The notes under the pieces: model-generated
Database searches by the model: none
Told to the model about the DNA's origin: nothing
What the model saw: the letters and a program-made list of their open reading frames with translations, nothing else
Shown here: piece after piece, positions 34,619 to 43,340 of the stretch
Position numbering within the stretch: position 1 is the first letter of the stretch
Layout of the letters: every line of letters starts with the position of its first letter
From: Arthrobacter sp. FB24
GTDB lineage: Bacteria; Actinomycetota; Actinomycetes; Actinomycetales; Micrococcaceae
NCBI RefSeq assembly: GCF_000196235.1
Contig: NC_008541.1
Coordinates: forward strand, 4,340,001 to 4,404,000
Direction: 5' to 3'
Length of the DNA: 64,000 nucleotides
Program-made: the position numbers and the translations under genes

Positions 34619-35554
34619 ATGCTCGACGTCCGGCGGTTGAGGCTGCTCCGTGAACTCAAGATCCGTGGAACCTTGGCCGAGGTGGCGGATGCCCTCCAAT
34701 ACAGTCCCTCGTCGGTTTCGCAGCAGCTGGCACTGCTGGAGAAGGAGGCCGGGGTGCAGCTGCTGCGCAAGACCGGGCGCCGGGTCCAGCTGACACCGCA
34801 AGCCGAAGTCCTGGTAGCGCACACTGCCCACCTGCTTGAAACGCTGGAACAGGCCGAGGCCGATCTGGCCGCCAGCCTGACCACAGTTTCCGGAACGGTC
34901 CGGATAGCCGTCTTCCAGTCCGCCGCCCTTGCACTGATGCCGGGCACCCTGACCCGGATGGCGGCGACTTATCCTGAAGTCAGGATCGAGATGGTCCAGC
35001 GGGAGCCGGAAACGGCGTTGCATGAAACATGGGCCCGGGACTTTGACCTGGTCATCGCCGAGCAGTACCCCGGCCATGCCGCCCCGCGCTACGCGGAACT
35101 GGACCGCCTCCGGCTCACCGGGGACGCCATCCGGCTGGCCGTACCCGGAGCGGACAAGGGCATGCCGCCCGTCCGCTCGCTCGAAGACACGGCGGACCTG
35201 GCCTGGGTGATGGAGCCCCGGGGTGCGGCGTCCCGGCACTGGGCTGAACAGGCCTGCCGCAGCGCGGGTTTCGAGCCTGACGTCCGGTACGAAACGGCGG
35301 ACCTGCAGGCGCAGATCCGGCTGATTGAGTCCGGCAACGCCGTGGGCCTGATGCCCGATCTTGTCTGGACCGGCAGGGAAACGTCGGCGCAGCTGCTGCT
35401 GCTGCCCGGCAACCCGCACCGGACCGTCTTCACGTCCGTGCGGAGGTCCAGCGCCAAGCGGCCCGCCATCCTCGCCGCCCGCGAGGTACTGGCCGTCACA
35501 GCCGACTCGATTGCCCCCGCCGGCCCGGTGCCGCCGGAGGCCAAATCCGCGTGA
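34619..35554 (+). CDS. LysR-family transcriptional regulator
   Basis: A 311-residue LysR protein: helix-turn-helix at residues about 3-60 (RLRLLRELKIRGTLAEVADA, YSPSSVSQQLALLEKE) and an effector domain from about 90. It is of the short-helix subgroup beginning MLDVRRLRLL, common in Actinobacteria. It is transcribed away from the APC permease with candidate operators between, so it probably controls amino acid uptake and possibly putA. The start follows gaaggaac. Confidence 0.92.
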   Translation: MLDVRRLRLLRELKIRGTLAEVADALQYSPSSVSQQLALLEKEAGVQLLRKTGRRVQLTPQAEVLVAHTAHLLETLEQAEADLAASLTTVSGTVRIAVFQSAALALMPGTLTRMAATYPEVRIEMVQREPETALHETWARDFDLVIAEQYPGHAAPRYAELDRLRLTGDAIRLAVPGADKGMPPVRSLEDTADLAWVMEPRGAASRHWAEQACRSAGFEPDVRYETADLQAQIRLIESGNAVGLMPDLVWTGRETSAQLLLLPGNPHRTVFTSVRRSSAKRPAILAAREVLAVTADSIAPAGPVPPEAKSA

Positions 35555-35652
35555 TTCCCGGGGAAAACAGCGCGACGGCGGCCCTGCGGTCACGGCGGGA
35601 AGTTCCCTACGTCACAGCGCGGAAGGGCGCCGGGCGTTAGACTGGGCACGTT

Positions 35653-36081
35653 ATGAATCGCACAATGTTTAAGTCCAAAATCCACCGGGCCACTGTCACG
35701 CATGCCGATCTGCACTACGTGGGGTCGGTCACCGTTGACCTGGACCTGCTGGAGGCTGCGGACATTCTTCCCGGAGAACTCGTGGCGATCGTTGACGTCA
35801 CCAACGGGGCGCGGCTGGAGACGTACACCATCGCCGGAGAGCGCGGTTCCGGGGTTATCGGCATCAACGGCGCGGCTGCTCACCTGATGCACGAGAATGA
35901 CATCGTCATCCTGATCACCTATGCCGAGATGACCACCGAAGAAGCCAAGGCCTACACGCCCAAGGTGGTCCATGTTGACAAGGACAACAAGATTGTCCAG
36001 ATCGGCAACGACCCCGCTGAAGGGCACACCCGCGGCCTCATGCGGCCGCCGTTCGCACTCAACAACTCCGCCCTGAACTAG
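35653..36081 (+). CDS. panD: Aspartate 1-decarboxylase
   Basis: A 142-residue PanD zymogen that makes beta-alanine for pantothenate and CoA. The self-processing site is Gly24-Ser25 in HYVGSVTVD, where Ser25 becomes the pyruvoyl cofactor after cleavage. [17 protein letters not shown] and GAAAHL are typical of the double-psi barrel. A TAGACT box at 35638-35643 is 9 bases before the ATG, a likely leaderless promoter. No other pantothenate gene is adjacent. Confidence 0.96.
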   Translation: MNRTMFKSKIHRATVTHADLHYVGSVTVDLDLLEAADILPGELVAIVDVTNGARLETYTIAGERGSGVIGINGAAAHLMHENDIVILITYAEMTTEEAKAYTPKVVHVDKDNKIVQIGNDPAEGHTRGLMRPPFALNNSALN

Positions 36082-36225
36082 GCCCCCTCCCCCGGAACGG
36101 CCCCGTCCGGATGCCGAGATCCTGCCCACAATCCGGCTTCAGGCTGAATAAATCTGATTAGCTGGGATCGTGAACGCCGAACCCCACCCGCCCGGCCTGC
36201 CAGGGAAACCGCCAGGGACGTCCGG

Positions 36226-37149
36226 GTGCTAGGCGTTCTCGCGGGCTTCTTCGTGGTGTGGTTCATCATCCTGGTGGGCATGTTCGTTGGCCGCCGGAAG
36301 GTGCTGGGAGAAAACGCCCGGTCCGTGCTCAGCGCGCTGACATTCTTCGTGGCGAGCCCTGCGCTCCTGTTCGAGACGCTCAGCAAGGCCAAGCTCCACG
36401 ATGTCTTTGCCGCTCCCCTGCTGGTGACCGCCGCCGGCGCGATGGTCACGGCCGCAATCTTCTTCGTGATTGTCCGGTTCCTGCTGAAACGGACCGTGCC
36501 CGAATCGCTGATGTCGTCCATGAGCGCGTCCCTGGCGAACTCCGCCAACCTGGGTATTCCCATTGCCGTGTATGTCCTCGGCGACGCAAGCTACGTTGCG
36601 CCGCTGCTGATCTTCCAGCTGGCCTTCTTTACCCCGCTCTTCCTGATGGCCCTGGATGCCACCACCAGCTCACACCGGACCACGCCCGCCGGCTTTGCCC
36701 TCATGATCCTCAAAAACCCGATGATCGTGGGTTCCGCACTGGGCCTGGTGGTGGCGGGAACGGGATGGCAGGTGCCGGAGCTGGTCATGCAGCCCATCCA
36801 CCTGATCGGCGGTGCGGCCATCCCCGCCATGCTGATCGCTTTCGGCATGAGCCTGAACGGGTCGCGGCCCCTCCAGGCAGATACCGGCCGCCGCATCGAC
36901 GTGCTCCTGGCTAGTACGTTCAAACTCGTCATCCACCCCGCCATCGCCTATCTGGTGGCGCGGCTGATCGGCATGGAGGGGCAGGCCCTCTTCGCCGTCG
37001 TCGTGACGTCCGCACTGCCCACTGCGCAGAACGTTTTCGTCGCGGCCAGCCGCTACCGGACGGGCATCATCGTGGCCAAGGACACCGTGCTGGTCACCAC
37101 GGTGGTGGCAGTACCGGCCATGATCTGCGTGGCCCTGCTCCTTACCTAG
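36226..37149 (+). CDS. AEC-family (auxin efflux carrier-like) transporter
   Basis: A 307-residue membrane protein with about ten hydrophobic segments. The N-terminal half has the N-x-x-N-L-G-I-P-like motif SANLGIPIAVYVLG, and the C-terminal half begins near residue 160 with LKNPMIVGSALGLVV, giving the usual inverted repeat. Bacterial members export or import small organic acids. The GTG start lies behind agggacgtccgg. A possible 20-codon upstream reading frame (GTG 36170 to TAG 36232) overlaps the start. Confidence 0.88.
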   Translation: MLGVLAGFFVVWFIILVGMFVGRRKVLGENARSVLSALTFFVASPALLFETLSKAKLHDVFAAPLLVTAAGAMVTAAIFFVIVRFLLKRTVPESLMSSMSASLANSANLGIPIAVYVLGDASYVAPLLIFQLAFFTPLFLMALDATTSSHRTTPAGFALMILKNPMIVGSALGLVVAGTGWQVPELVMQPIHLIGGAAIPAMLIAFGMSLNGSRPLQADTGRRIDVLLASTFKLVIHPAIAYLVARLIGMEGQALFAVVVTSALPTAQNVFVAASRYRTGIIVAKDTVLVTTVVAVPAMICVALLLT

Positions 37150-37170
37150 GCCCGCACCCCGGCCAACGCC

Positions 37171-39798
37171 TTAGTTCTTCTGGTGCTGGTCCAGGATCCG
37201 GGCGCAGCGGATGAAGCCCAGATGGGAGTAAGCCTGCGGGTGGTTGCCCAGATGGGTTTCGGTCCCGGGATCGTATTCTTCGGGCAGCAGTCCGGTAGGG
37301 CCGAACAGGTTTACCAGCTGGTCGAACAGGTCCCACGCCTCCTCGATCCGGCCCACCGCCACATAGGCCTCGATGAGCCACGTGGTGCAGATGTGGAAGC
37401 CGCCCTCCAAACCCGGCAGCCCGTCGTCGTACCTGTACCGAAAGACGGTGGGTCCCACCCGAAGCTCCCGCTCCACAGCGGTGACGGTGTCCAGGAACCG
37501 CTGGTCGTTCACATCCAGCAGGCCGGACAGGCCGATGTGCAGCACCGCGGCGTCGAGGTCGGGGCTGTCGTACGCAACGGTGTAGGACGCCGCACCGTCA
37601 TCCCAGCCTTCGCGGAGGACTTCCTCGCGGATGGTTGCGGCGGTGGGTGCCCACTCGGGTTCCGGCGCCCTGCCGTGCCTGGCCGCCGTGCGCAGCGCCC
37701 GGTCCAGGGTTACCCAGCACATCACCTTGGTGTAGACGTGGTGCCGGGGTGCGCGGCGCGCTTCCCAGATCCCGTGATCGGCCTCGTGCCAGCGGGCCAT
37801 CACGGCGGAGGCCATTTGGATCATCAGCTCCCAGTGCGAATCCTCCAAAGTGCCCTCGCGCTGACTCACCGCGCAGATCAGTTCCGCGATGGGCCCGAAC
37901 ACATCCAGCTGCACCTGGTGGTCCGCGGCGTTGCCGATCCTGACGGGGCGTGATCCCGCGTAACCGGGCAGACTTTCGATGATGGCCTCAGTGGACAGCG
38001 GCGCCCCGGTGACCGAGTACAGCGGGTGCAGCCATTCCGGTCCGGGGGCGTTGTCCAGGATCCGGCCCAGCCAGCGCAGGAACCCATGCGCTTCCGTCGT
38101 GGAACCCAGGTCCACGAGCGCATTGACGGTCATGGACCCGTCCCGCAACCAGCAGTAGCGGTAGTCCCAGTTCCGGGTGCCGCCGATTCCTTCCGGCAGC
38201 GAGGTGGTGGGGGCGGCCAGGACGGCGCCGGTGGGTTCGTGCACCAGTGCGCGCAGCACCAGCGCCGAACGGCGCACCAGCGACGGCTTGACGCCCGGCA
38301 GGTCCAGGTCCTGGACCCACCGCCGGGAGTGATGGGCGACGGCGGCGCGGCGCTCGGTTTCGCCGCCCACCCCGGCGTGAGTTGGCTCGGTGTCGCCGCA
38401 GCGCAGGTTGAGCACCACGGGGCCATTCCGCAGGTTGACGTCCGCGGTGGCAGTGGCATGGCGGCCGTCCGAAGTGATGGAAAAGCTGACGCCGGGAGCC
38501 AGCAGGATGATCGGGTCGGACGTGCCCACCACGTGCAGTTCCTCGCCCCGCGCCTCCATGCTGAACGGGGCGTTGGCGTAGTCGGGCCGGGGCGCGAAGA
38601 CGATCCGGGCGGCGCCGCTGCCGGACAGCACGCGGACCAGGCTCGTGATCCCGTCCGGGGCCGGCTCAAGATAGTCGGTCACGGTGACGTCAGCCCAGCG
38701 GGTTTCCACGATCATGGTGCTGTCCACATAGCGCTGGCCCAAGACCTGGGATGCCTTGACCGGTTCCACCGAGAAGTGGCCCGCGGCGTCGCCGCCCAGG
38801 ATATGGGCGAACAGGGACCCCGAGTCCGGCAGCGGGTGGCTCATCCAGCAGACCTTGGCTTCGGGCGTGATCAGCGCAGTGGACGAGCCGTTGCCGATCA
38901 TCGAGTGGCGCTCCAGGCCAACGGCGTCCTCCCCGAAAAGCCAGGCCCGCCGCAGTTCGAAGAGGATGGCCAGGACCCGCGCGAAGGACTCGGGGTCCCG
39001 GAGGCGGTGGGTGGCCGCAGTGGGGCCCTCCCCCACCTTGATGCCCATATCCGGGCCGCGCAGGGTGGCCATTGCCAGTTCGTCGCTGGAAGCGTCGCCG
39101 GCATAGAGGGCGGCACTCACGCCCAAGCGGGCGCGCAGGTGCTCCAGCGCATCGGCCTTGGACGGCTCCACCACGGAAAGGTCCAGCACGGAGCCGTCCA
39201 CGATGTAGAACAGGCCGTGGGCGCGGGCCACCTCTTCGGCCTTTTCCAGCACCTTGGCAACAATCGCGGTCGAGGCCGGCCGGGTGTGTACGGACACCGC
39301 AACGGGCTTGCGCTCGATGCTGATCCCCTTGTAGGCGCCGATCGTTTCAACGAGGGCCTGGCTGGCCTGCTGCAGCACCGATTCGGTGGCCAGGGACAGG
39401 CCGTGGGCGAAGCCCATGTCGAATTCGGCGCCGTGGGAGCCCACGAGGTGCACCTCCGCCGGAAGCCTGGAAACTGCCGCCAGGTCCCGCAGCGACCTGC
39501 CGGAGATGACGGCCGCGTGGGTGTTGGGCAGTGCGGCAAGGGCCCGGAGAGCGATCGCGGCGCTCCCCAGCGGCAGGGTTTCGGTGGAGATCCCCTCCGC
39601 GTCGCAGAGCGTGCCGCCGTAGTTGCAGGCCACCAGCAGCCCGGGAGTGCGTGCGAGGATCTTGAGTTCAGCGAGCAGGCTTGGCGTGAGGCCGTCGTCG
39701 GCTGCATCGGACTGAACAAAGGCGCGGAGCAGGCCGAGCGGCAGGGAGCGCGTTAGGAGGGCAGAATCGGCCACGGACTGGTTGAGCGGAGTAGGCAC
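37171..39798 (-). CDS. Fusion of an inactive-looking trehalose-phosphatase (HAD) domain and a GH15 glucoamylase/trehalase
   Basis: About 875 residues. Residues about 35-265 match trehalose-6-phosphatase (ISGRSLRDLAAVSRLP, HLVGSHGAEFD, YAGDASSDELA). The HAD nucleophile motif, normally D-x-D-G-T, reads CNYGGT, so both aspartates are missing. From about 295 a GH15 domain follows, with GNWDYRYCWLRD-like GTRNWDYRYCWLRDGS, GIWEARRAPRHH (general acid Glu) and LLPEEYDPGTETHLGNHPQA (base Glu), all intact. GH15 enzymes of this type hydrolyse trehalose or alpha-glucans. GTG 39798 with aagga 8 bases upstream is preferred; ATG 39852 is the alternative. No signal peptide, so it is cytosolic. Confidence 0.9.
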   Translation of the reverse strand: MPTPLNQSVADSALLTRSLPLGLLRAFVQSDAADDGLTPSLLAELKILARTPGLLVACNYGGTLCDAEGISTETLPLGSAAIALRALAALPNTHAAVISGRSLRDLAAVSRLPAEVHLVGSHGAEFDMGFAHGLSLATESVLQQASQALVETIGAYKGISIERKPVAVSVHTRPASTAIVAKVLEKAEEVARAHGLFYIVDGSVLDLSVVEPSKADALEHLRARLGVSAALYAGDASSDELAMATLRGPDMGIKVGEGPTAATHRLRDPESFARVLAILFELRRAWLFGEDAVGLERHSMIGNGSSTALITPEAKVCWMSHPLPDSGSLFAHILGGDAAGHFSVEPVKASQVLGQRYVDSTMIVETRWADVTVTDYLEPAPDGITSLVRVLSGSGAARIVFAPRPDYANAPFSMEARGEELHVVGTSDPIILLAPGVSFSITSDGRHATATADVNLRNGPVVLNLRCGDTEPTHAGVGGETERRAAVAHHSRRWVQDLDLPGVKPSLVRRSALVLRALVHEPTGAVLAAPTTSLPEGIGGTRNWDYRYCWLRDGSMTVNALVDLGSTTEAHGFLRWLGRILDNAPGPEWLHPLYSVTGAPLSTEAIIESLPGYAGSRPVRIGNAADHQVQLDVFGPIAELICAVSQREGTLEDSHWELMIQMASAVMARWHEADHGIWEARRAPRHHVYTKVMCWVTLDRALRTAARHGRAPEPEWAPTAATIREEVLREGWDDGAASYTVAYDSPDLDAAVLHIGLSGLLDVNDQRFLDTVTAVERELRVGPTVFRYRYDDGLPGLEGGFHICTTWLIEAYVAVGRIEEAWDLFDQLVNLFGPTGLLPEEYDPGTETHLGNHPQAYSHLGFIRCARILDQHQKN

Positions 39799-39966
39799 AG
39801 GCGACGTCCTTCGGATAATCCCCAATGATGAGAAAAGTCCGGCGAGGGACATACCCCCAGTCTCCGATGCCGTCGTTACACCAGAATATCCCTGTCATTG
39901 CGGGAATGTAACGTGTGTGCGGCCCCCATTCAGGAAGGCGGCGCGGCAGCTACCGTACCCGATGCA

Positions 39967-41067
39967 CTACAGCGCCCGTTTCAGCACAACCACAGTGGCG
40001 TCATCGGAAACATCGCGGCCCGAGGCCAGCTCAAGGACGGCGTCGCAGGCAGCCTGCGCGCTGGCGCGGCCGGAAACGGTGCCGGCCACGACGGCCGTGA
40101 GGACCTCGACGTCGGGGTAGACATCCAGCAGGCCGTCGCTGACCACCGCCAGGCAATCGCCGGGCTCCAGCGAAACCTGGTGCGCATCCCACTCCTGGTC
40201 GGGCCATGCTCCCACCGGTGGTCCGCTGGTGAGCAGCCGTGAGCAGCTTCCGTCCGCCCTGATGTGGAGCGCCAGGCCGTGGCCGGCGTCCAGGTACTGG
40301 AGGATCCCGGTGGCCGCGTCAAGCCTGGCGTGGAAGAGCGTGACGAAGGACGCGGACTGTTCGAGGTCGGCTTCCAGGATCCTGCCGGCCGAGCTGAAGG
40401 CCTCACTCAGCGGCGTCCGGTGGGCCACGGAGCGCATGACGGCGCGGACTGTGGCGGCAATCAGCGCGGCGCCCATGCCTTTGCCCATCGCATCGGCGAG
40501 CGTCATTTGCAGGCCGCCGTCGCTGGGGTACCAATCGAAAAAGTCGCCGCCCACATTTCGGGAGGGCCGGAAGGATCCTGCGATGTCGAACCCGTCAAGG
40601 GACAACCCCTCCGCCGGCAGGAGGCTGCGCTGGACTTCGACGGCGCGTCGCAATTCGTCCCTGGCTGCGGCCTCGTGGACGGCACTGGCGCGCGGCCTGC
40701 GGAACAGGGCGGTGATCCGGGACGCGAGTTCGCGGGGGCTGAACGGCTTGGTGAGGTAGTCGTCCGCGCCGGTGTCGAGCCCGGTAAGGCGGTCCAGTTC
40801 CTCGCCGCGGGCCGTGATCATCAGGATGTAGGCATCGGAAAACTTGCGCAGTTCGCGGCAGACCTGAACGCCGTCGATGTCCGGCAGGTTGAGGTCCAGC
40901 GTCACCAGTTCGGCGCCCTCCCGCTGCATCAGCTCGACCCCGGCCCGCCCGGTGGATTCGGCGGACACCTGGAAGCCCTGCTTGGTGAGAATGTGGACCA
41001 GCAGTCCGCGGATGTCGTCATCGTCCTCAATGACCAGGGCGCGGCGTACCTCCGGCTCATCAGTCAT
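39967..41067 (-). CDS. Response-regulator receiver fused to a PP2C/SpoIIE-type phosphatase
   Basis: About 366 residues. Residues 6-120 form a CheY-like receiver: the acidic EDDDD pocket, phospho-acceptor Asp in LDLNLPDIDG and Lys in LTKPFSP. A linker of about 40 residues leads to a SpoIIE/RsbU-type PP2C domain (about 160-365) with SRNVGGDFFDWY, LADAMGKGMGAAL and SDGLLDVYPD, the metal-binding aspartates. Such proteins dephosphorylate anti-anti-sigma factors upon phosphorylation. No cognate kinase or sigma-regulator gene is nearby. ATG 41067 (MTDEPEVRR) is chosen; GTG 41103 remains possible. Confidence 0.88.
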   Translation of the reverse strand: MTDEPEVRRALVIEDDDDIRGLLVHILTKQGFQVSAESTGRAGVELMQREGAELVTLDLNLPDIDGVQVCRELRKFSDAYILMITARGEELDRLTGLDTGADDYLTKPFSPRELASRITALFRRPRASAVHEAAARDELRRAVEVQRSLLPAEGLSLDGFDIAGSFRPSRNVGGDFFDWYPSDGGLQMTLADAMGKGMGAALIAATVRAVMRSVAHRTPLSEAFSSAGRILEADLEQSASFVTLFHARLDAATGILQYLDAGHGLALHIRADGSCSRLLTSGPPVGAWPDQEWDAHQVSLEPGDCLAVVSDGLLDVYPDVEVLTAVVAGTVSGRASAQAACDAVLELASGRDVSDDATVVVLKRAL

Positions 41068-41192
41068 GCCCTTATTAGACTCCGTGCAGGCTGGTGTTGT
41101 CACATCGGCCTCAGCCGGATCTTCCTGTCACACGGGTGCCGGGCCGCTTCACGGCCCGGTGCCGCGACGGCACCGGACCGCAACTGCCGGAT

Positions 41193-43304
41193 TTAGTGCC
41201 CCAGGAACGTCACCATGGTGAAGCCCCCGGGCGCTACCGTCACGCGCCCCGACCGCGTGCCGGCGTCGTTCTTCGCGCCTGCGACCGGCTGACCGGAAGA
41301 ATCATACTGGCGCTGGACCATGGTGCATCCGTCCGGAATGTCCACCTCCTTCACGGTTGTGGACCCTGCCGCGCTCACATAGAGGGTGGAATCGCCGCCG
41401 GCCCCGGACACCGACACCGTGGAGATCTGCGGCTGCAGGAGCAGTGCGTCCAGCGCAACGTTTCCATTGGTGGTGCCGACGACGGCGGTCAGCCCGGCGG
41501 ACAGCGCGCGTTTGAGGGAGTAGGGGAAGAGGATGCCCGGGGCATCCGTGATGCCCTGCTCCCCTGCCCCGCCGTTTTCCGTGGTGCCCAGCGGGCCCTT
41601 GGCGGACGTCCAGGCGGTGCTGCCGGACGGGGCTATCCCCCGATTCACGATGGGGTAGATGTTATGGGGCTGGTCGGAGGCCGGGAGCGGAATGTCCAGG
41701 GAGGCACCGGCCTTCAGGTCCACGTAGGCGCCGCCGGAGAGGTTTGCCTCACCGGTCCAGGCGGAGGACGGCCTGACCACGGTTCCCTCGCCGGTGATGG
41801 TGCCCGATTCGGCTTCCACCACGCTGAGGCCCCGTGTGGACACCGTCCGGTTTATCCCCACGGCAGCCGACTTCAGCGCCGGATCAGCGTCCAGCGCCAG
41901 CATGGTGAGGAGGGCGTGGATGGTGGATTCCGCACCGGAGTTGGGATTGACCCGCCCGTCCGGCTCTATGCCGTCGATCGCTGTTCCCGTGGCGGGGTTG
42001 TAGGCCGGGGCGCCGCTGGGGTTGGCTCCGAAGAACCAACCCGCTGTGACCGCGGCAAGGTCCAGCAGGCCCGGCGCATCAGCGGCCCGGGCTGTGGCCA
42101 CGAGACTTTGGACCCGGGAGTCCACGCCGTAGGCAATTTGTGCTTCGCCGGGCGTCGGACTCCAGGCGTTGTCCGGTCCGCCCGCTGCGAGGAGTTGGGG
42201 TGTGAACTGGGCGGTGTCCTTGACTGCCGCTTCAAGCAGCGCTGGTTGGTCGAGCACTTCGGAGGCGGTGGCGACGGCGGCGGGGGCCATGCCGCCCCAG
42301 GCGTGCCAGAGCGTCTGCGATTTGTTCCAAGGCATGATGGCGCCAAAAGGCCACTGGCTGGCGGAACCCGAGGACATTGCGGCCACGCCTTCGCTAAGAC
42401 GGTCCAGTGCCGTGGCCGCCAACTCATCGCCCGGAACGGAGCTCACATAGGAGGAAAGTCCCAGCACGGCCTCGGCCGAGGCGTCGGCGCCGCCGGCGAT
42501 GAGCCATGCCGGCACCTGCACGCCGTCCGCGGTGTCATAGGTGCCGTACTTTGCAAGGGACTGTTTGTTGAGCGAGCCTAATGCAAGGTGCAGCCGGTCC
42601 TGCAGGAAACCGGCGAATTCGGGATCGTCGTCCTGGAACGCCGTGAAACCCTCACCGAGTGCCCATACGGTGCGCGCAAGCCAGTATGACTCCGCCGAGT
42701 CGGAGGGGTCCGGCAGTTCCACCGGTTTGGCGCTGGGGGTCAGGCTTCCGTCCGACTGCTGCCACAGCACAACGTTGCCTGCGTTCGGGCCGTCCGTGGT
42801 CTGGAGGAACGTCAGCGAGCGCAGGGCCTGGAATGCCCGCTCCTTGCTGGCGGGATCGCCGGTCTGCTGCCAGTGCCGCAGATAGACCACCGCGGTACGT
42901 GCGATGTCATCGGCGTTGTAGGCGCCCTGGGTCCAGTGTCCCGTGGCGGGGTCGAGGTCTCCGCCGCCGACGCGTCCGTAGCTTCCGTCCGCTTCTTTGT
43001 CGGCGTAGGTCCACGGCGCCTGGGCGGACGGCATCTCGTCCAGCTTGTAGGTGGTGTGGCCCGCCACCGGGGTGAGCGGGACAGTATCCATCAGGAAGTC
43101 CAGGTGTGCTGTGTTGGTCAGCGGCCCCCTTTCGGCCGGGGCGCCGGGGCCGGCCGGGACCGGCGCGGTCAGCGCCGGTCCGGCTTCCGTGGCGGGTCCA
43201 GGTGCCGCGGAGGCCGCACCCGCTCCCACCAGGAGCATCGACGCGGCCACAGCGATGGCCAGCGGTTTGGTTCGTGCTTTCGAGCGGACATCGTTGTTCG
43301 TCAT
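41193..43304 (-). CDS. Secreted glycoside-hydrolase-like protein of unrecognised family
   Basis: A 703-residue exported protein with a Sec signal peptide (KPLAIAVAASMLLVGAGAASA, cleavage near residue 33). The middle, about 65-470, has recurrent Trp-rich helical segments (YNADDIARTAVVYLRHWQQ; MPWNKSQTLWHAWGGM), suggesting an alpha/alpha toroid like several glycosidases, but I cannot name the family. The C-terminal 200 residues look like beta-rich modules. It is the last gene of the LacI-controlled sugar operon, 36 bp after GH130, so it probably releases or trims the oligosaccharide that the ABC importer takes up. Confidence 0.7.
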   Translation of the reverse strand: MTNNDVRSKARTKPLAIAVAASMLLVGAGAASAAPGPATEAGPALTAPVPAGPGAPAERGPLTNTAHLDFLMDTVPLTPVAGHTTYKLDEMPSAQAPWTYADKEADGSYGRVGGGDLDPATGHWTQGAYNADDIARTAVVYLRHWQQTGDPASKERAFQALRSLTFLQTTDGPNAGNVVLWQQSDGSLTPSAKPVELPDPSDSAESYWLARTVWALGEGFTAFQDDDPEFAGFLQDRLHLALGSLNKQSLAKYGTYDTADGVQVPAWLIAGGADASAEAVLGLSSYVSSVPGDELAATALDRLSEGVAAMSSGSASQWPFGAIMPWNKSQTLWHAWGGMAPAAVATASEVLDQPALLEAAVKDTAQFTPQLLAAGGPDNAWSPTPGEAQIAYGVDSRVQSLVATARAADAPGLLDLAAVTAGWFFGANPSGAPAYNPATGTAIDGIEPDGRVNPNSGAESTIHALLTMLALDADPALKSAAVGINRTVSTRGLSVVEAESGTITGEGTVVRPSSAWTGEANLSGGAYVDLKAGASLDIPLPASDQPHNIYPIVNRGIAPSGSTAWTSAKGPLGTTENGGAGEQGITDAPGILFPYSLKRALSAGLTAVVGTTNGNVALDALLLQPQISTVSVSGAGGDSTLYVSAAGSTTVKEVDIPDGCTMVQRQYDSSGQPVAGAKNDAGTRSGRVTVAPGGFTMVTFLGH

Positions 43305-43340
43305 CGGTACTCCTGGTGGGGGTGGTCAGGCGGGCTGGTG

